From an uncultured Eubacteriales bacterium (GTDB lineage: Bacteria; Bacillota; Clostridia; Oscillospirales; Acutalibacteraceae): a stretch of 7,667 nucleotides of DNA. The first letter of the stretch is position 1; every line of letters starts with the position of its first letter. The stretch lies in contig CAQJOC010000056.1 in assembly GCA_948815685.1 (NCBI GenBank), positions 1 to 7,667 of the forward strand, written 5' to 3'. The notes beneath the pieces were generated by a model that saw nothing but the letters and a program-made list of their open reading frames with translations, made no database searches and was not told the DNA's origin. Both the position numbers and the translations under genes were made by a program. Positions 6,570-7,667 of this stretch are shown piece by piece.

Positions 6570-7544
6570 TTAATCGCTATACGGCCAACATAGCGTATCG
6601 AGCTCAAAATCGAGAACATAATCGCGATTCCCAAAATCAAAGTTATCAGAACCAGTGGTTGTAGAAAGATCGGGAACAGTTGGAGTCAAGGTTTGTGTTA
6701 AATGCTGATTTAGGCCTTGATTTACGATTAAAGAAGTACTTATAGAAGAATTAGTTGCACCAGTGGTTATATTAAAATTTTGAGTGGTCGAAATCATAGA
6801 CTGTGGTATAAAAGTCTGACTTGGATTTTGATTTGCGACCAAAGACGTACTCATAAAAGCATTCATTGCATTGGTAGAACTTCTAAGATCAGTAGTCGCA
6901 TTAAGATTTTGATTGACTGAAGTCATAGATTGCTGTATAAAAGTTTGATTTGTAATCTGAGTAGAAATAACATTTAACGAAACATTTGTCATATACGAGG
7001 GCCGTATTAGATTTTGAGGCTGTGATGGTGCGGGATTCTGTTTTTGTGCCGGAGCTTTAAGTTGATTCATACTGTCAGAAAAATGCTTTTGTGAACGTTT
7101 TTCTTGTCTTTCAAGAAAATGAAATCTATTTTTCACATTTATATCTGTTCTTTTATTGAAGAATTTGGCAATTTGACTCCATTTTTTTCCAAATTCTTTA
7201 TATTTATCTAGAAGTATCTGATCCTCTTCAGGAGTCCACGGTTCATTAGAAATTTCAGGATTCAGGTAATTTTTCCATCTTTCTCTACATTGACGAGCGC
7301 TGCGGCCGGGCATAAAGTTCGCTATTCCAGACCAGTTTTGGGCACCATACTGCTCTACAAGTTGTATTAAACGATTGTCTTCTTCCGTGGTAAAATAATC
7401 GCAACTTATGGTTTTCTTTGCAGGAGGCAATTGTTCAGGTCCATCTTTACCTGCAAAAGCTGTTGGTACAAAAGTAATCGCAGTAAGGCATAAAAACAAT
7501 AGCACACATAGTTTTTTTGAACTTTTTCTTAAATTTATTTTCAT
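6570..7544 (-). CDS. Signal-peptide protein with two eukaryotic-type MYB repeats
   Basis: The 324-aa product is unlike ordinary bacterial regulators. Residues 1-31 form a Sec signal peptide: a basic start (K2, R6, K7, K10, K11), a hydrophobic core (12-27) and an AFA cleavage site before G32. Residues 50-96 and 101-146 are two MYB/SANT repeats with regularly spaced aromatics F51, W71, W90 and W103, W122, F141. The recognition-helix stretches are SARQCRERWKNYL and RTDINVKNRF, as in R2R3 MYB factors; the RTDINVKNRF form strongly recalls trichomonad MYB proteins. Residues 160-299 are S/T/N/Q-rich with two repeats of about 40 residues. The C-terminus (300-324) is acidic and aromatic (DNFDFGNRDYVLDFELDTLC). 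The ATG has AAGGAAGG 6 nt upstream and a possible promoter behind it. Base composition looks similar to its neighbours by eye. Most likely a transferred protist gene whose product is exported. Role in the host is inference. Confidence 0.85.
   Translation of the reverse strand: MKINLRKSSKKLCVLLFLCLTAITFVPTAFAGKDGPEQLPPAKKTISCDYFTTEEDNRLIQLVEQYGAQNWSGIANFMPGRSARQCRERWKNYLNPEISNEPWTPEEDQILLDKYKEFGKKWSQIAKFFNKRTDINVKNRFHFLERQEKRSQKHFSDSMNQLKAPAQKQNPAPSQPQNLIRPSYMTNVSLNVISTQITNQTFIQQSMTSVNQNLNATTDLRSSTNAMNAFMSTSLVANQNPSQTFIPQSMISTTQNFNITTGATNSSISTSLIVNQGLNQHLTQTLTPTVPDLSTTTGSDNFDFGNRDYVLDFELDTLCWPYSD
6717..6950 (-). repeat. Tandem repeat within the MYB gene's C-terminal half
   Basis: Two coding repeats: residues 199-239 (NQTFIQQSMTSVNQNLN ... 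STSLVANQ; 6828-6950) and residues 242-276 (SQTFIPQSMISTTQNFN ... STSLIVNQ; 6717-6821). The second is shorter by about six residues. Similarity is visible in the DNA too, so the duplication may be fairly recent. The composition is low-complexity S/T/N/Q, expected to be disordered. Confidence 0.7.
7107..7397 (-). other. R2R3-like MYB DNA-binding region
   Basis: Codons 50-146. Two tandem three-helix repeats, with 18-19 residues between successive aromatic core positions (F51-W71-W90 and W103-W122-F141). Each repeat opens with a TTEED/TPEED acidic patch, as in eukaryotic MYB proteins. The third helices (85-94 and 133-142) carry the residues expected to read DNA. Replacement of the first and last Trp by Phe is tolerated in the family. 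Confidence 0.88.
7452..7544 (-). other. Signal peptide coding segment of the MYB protein
   Basis: Codons 1-31: five Lys/Arg within the first 11 residues, then LCVLLFLCLTAITFVP, then TAFA followed by GKD. Small residues at -3 and -1 (A29, A31) fit signal peptidase I. No lipobox cysteine stands at the cleavage point, so a released protein is predicted, not a lipoprotein. Confidence 0.8.
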
Positions 7545-7550
7545 ATGATA

Positions 7551-7558
7551 CCTTCCTT
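7551..7558 (-). promoter_or_regulatory. Ribosome binding site of the MYB gene
   Basis: AAGGAAGG on the minus strand, ending 6 nt before the ATG (7542-7544). It is a good bacterial Shine-Dalgarno sequence, showing that the gene is set up for bacterial translation with its signal peptide in frame. Confidence 0.7.
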
Positions 7559-7567
7559 TCTTTCATA

Positions 7568-7596
7568 ATTATAATCAATTCTAATTGAAAGTGCAA
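7568..7596 (-). promoter_or_regulatory. Possible promoter of the MYB gene
   Basis: Minus strand: a perfect TATAAT (7568-7573), a 17-nt spacer and TTGCAC (7591-7596, matching only the TTG half of the -35 consensus). The transcript would start near 7561, giving a leader of under 20 nt that still includes the ribosome binding site. Confidence 0.45.
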
Positions 7597-7617
7597 GCTG
7601 ATATTCACTTATTTCTT

Positions 7618-7637
7618 TTATAGATAGATCTCTATAA
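7618..7637. repeat. Inverted repeat upstream of the MYB promoter
   Basis: TTATAGA (7618-7624) and TCTATAA (7631-7637) with a 6-nt centre, about 20 bp upstream of the -35 box. It could be a regulator binding site, but it is AT-rich and may be chance. Confidence 0.3.
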
Positions 7638-7667
7638 TTTACCAAAAAACAAGTCTCCACAGGTTAT

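Noticed and set aside
1..7667. A CRISPR array, tRNA or rRNA genes.
   Set aside because: No regularly spaced repeats, no tRNA-like T-loop sequence and no rRNA-like stretches were found in any intergenic region.

Overview
The window is AT-rich bacterial DNA. Every supported gene is on the minus strand. The gene content points to a low-GC Firmicute, probably a clostridial lineage: ribonuclease Y directly followed by a YmdB-type phosphoesterase, strong AGGAGG-type ribosome binding sites, and MEP-pathway isoprenoid synthesis (IspE). The most unusual gene is a two-repeat MYB protein of a type familiar from parabasalid protists such as Trichomonas, carrying a bacterial Sec signal peptide. From this I infer, without proof, that the bacterium lives in or on a protist (for example a gut flagellate) and acquired the gene from it.

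Layout in transcription order (right to left). 7545-7667 is a short promoter-bearing spacer. 6570-7544 encodes the signal-peptide MYB protein. 6237-6569 holds a possible 36-codon membrane peptide, a good sigma-A promoter and the rpsB leader. 5496-6236 is rpsB (ribosomal protein S2) and 4448-5362 is tsf (EF-Ts). A gene-free AT-rich spacer follows, then ispE (3227-4111), then another AT-rich spacer with a consensus-like promoter for rny (1287-2825). The rny gene is followed after 32 nt by ymdB (466-1254). Between ymdB and the left edge are an inverted repeat and the 5' part of an IS630-type transposase gene (1-314), which runs off the window.

How the parts work together. rpsB and tsf form the usual translation pair (small-subunit protein and elongation-factor exchange factor). 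ispE supplies isoprenoid precursors for undecaprenyl phosphate and quinone-type lipids. rny and ymdB form the conserved mRNA-turnover pair. These are ordinary housekeeping genes, but tsf is followed by ispE, not by the common pyrH-frr, which suggests a rearranged genome. The MYB gene does not belong to any bacterial pathway. Its layout (signal peptide, R2R3-like DNA-binding region, S/T/N/Q-rich repeats, acidic aromatic tail) looks like a eukaryotic transcription factor converted into an exported protein, that is, a candidate nucleomodulin. It is the main candidate for undescribed biology here.
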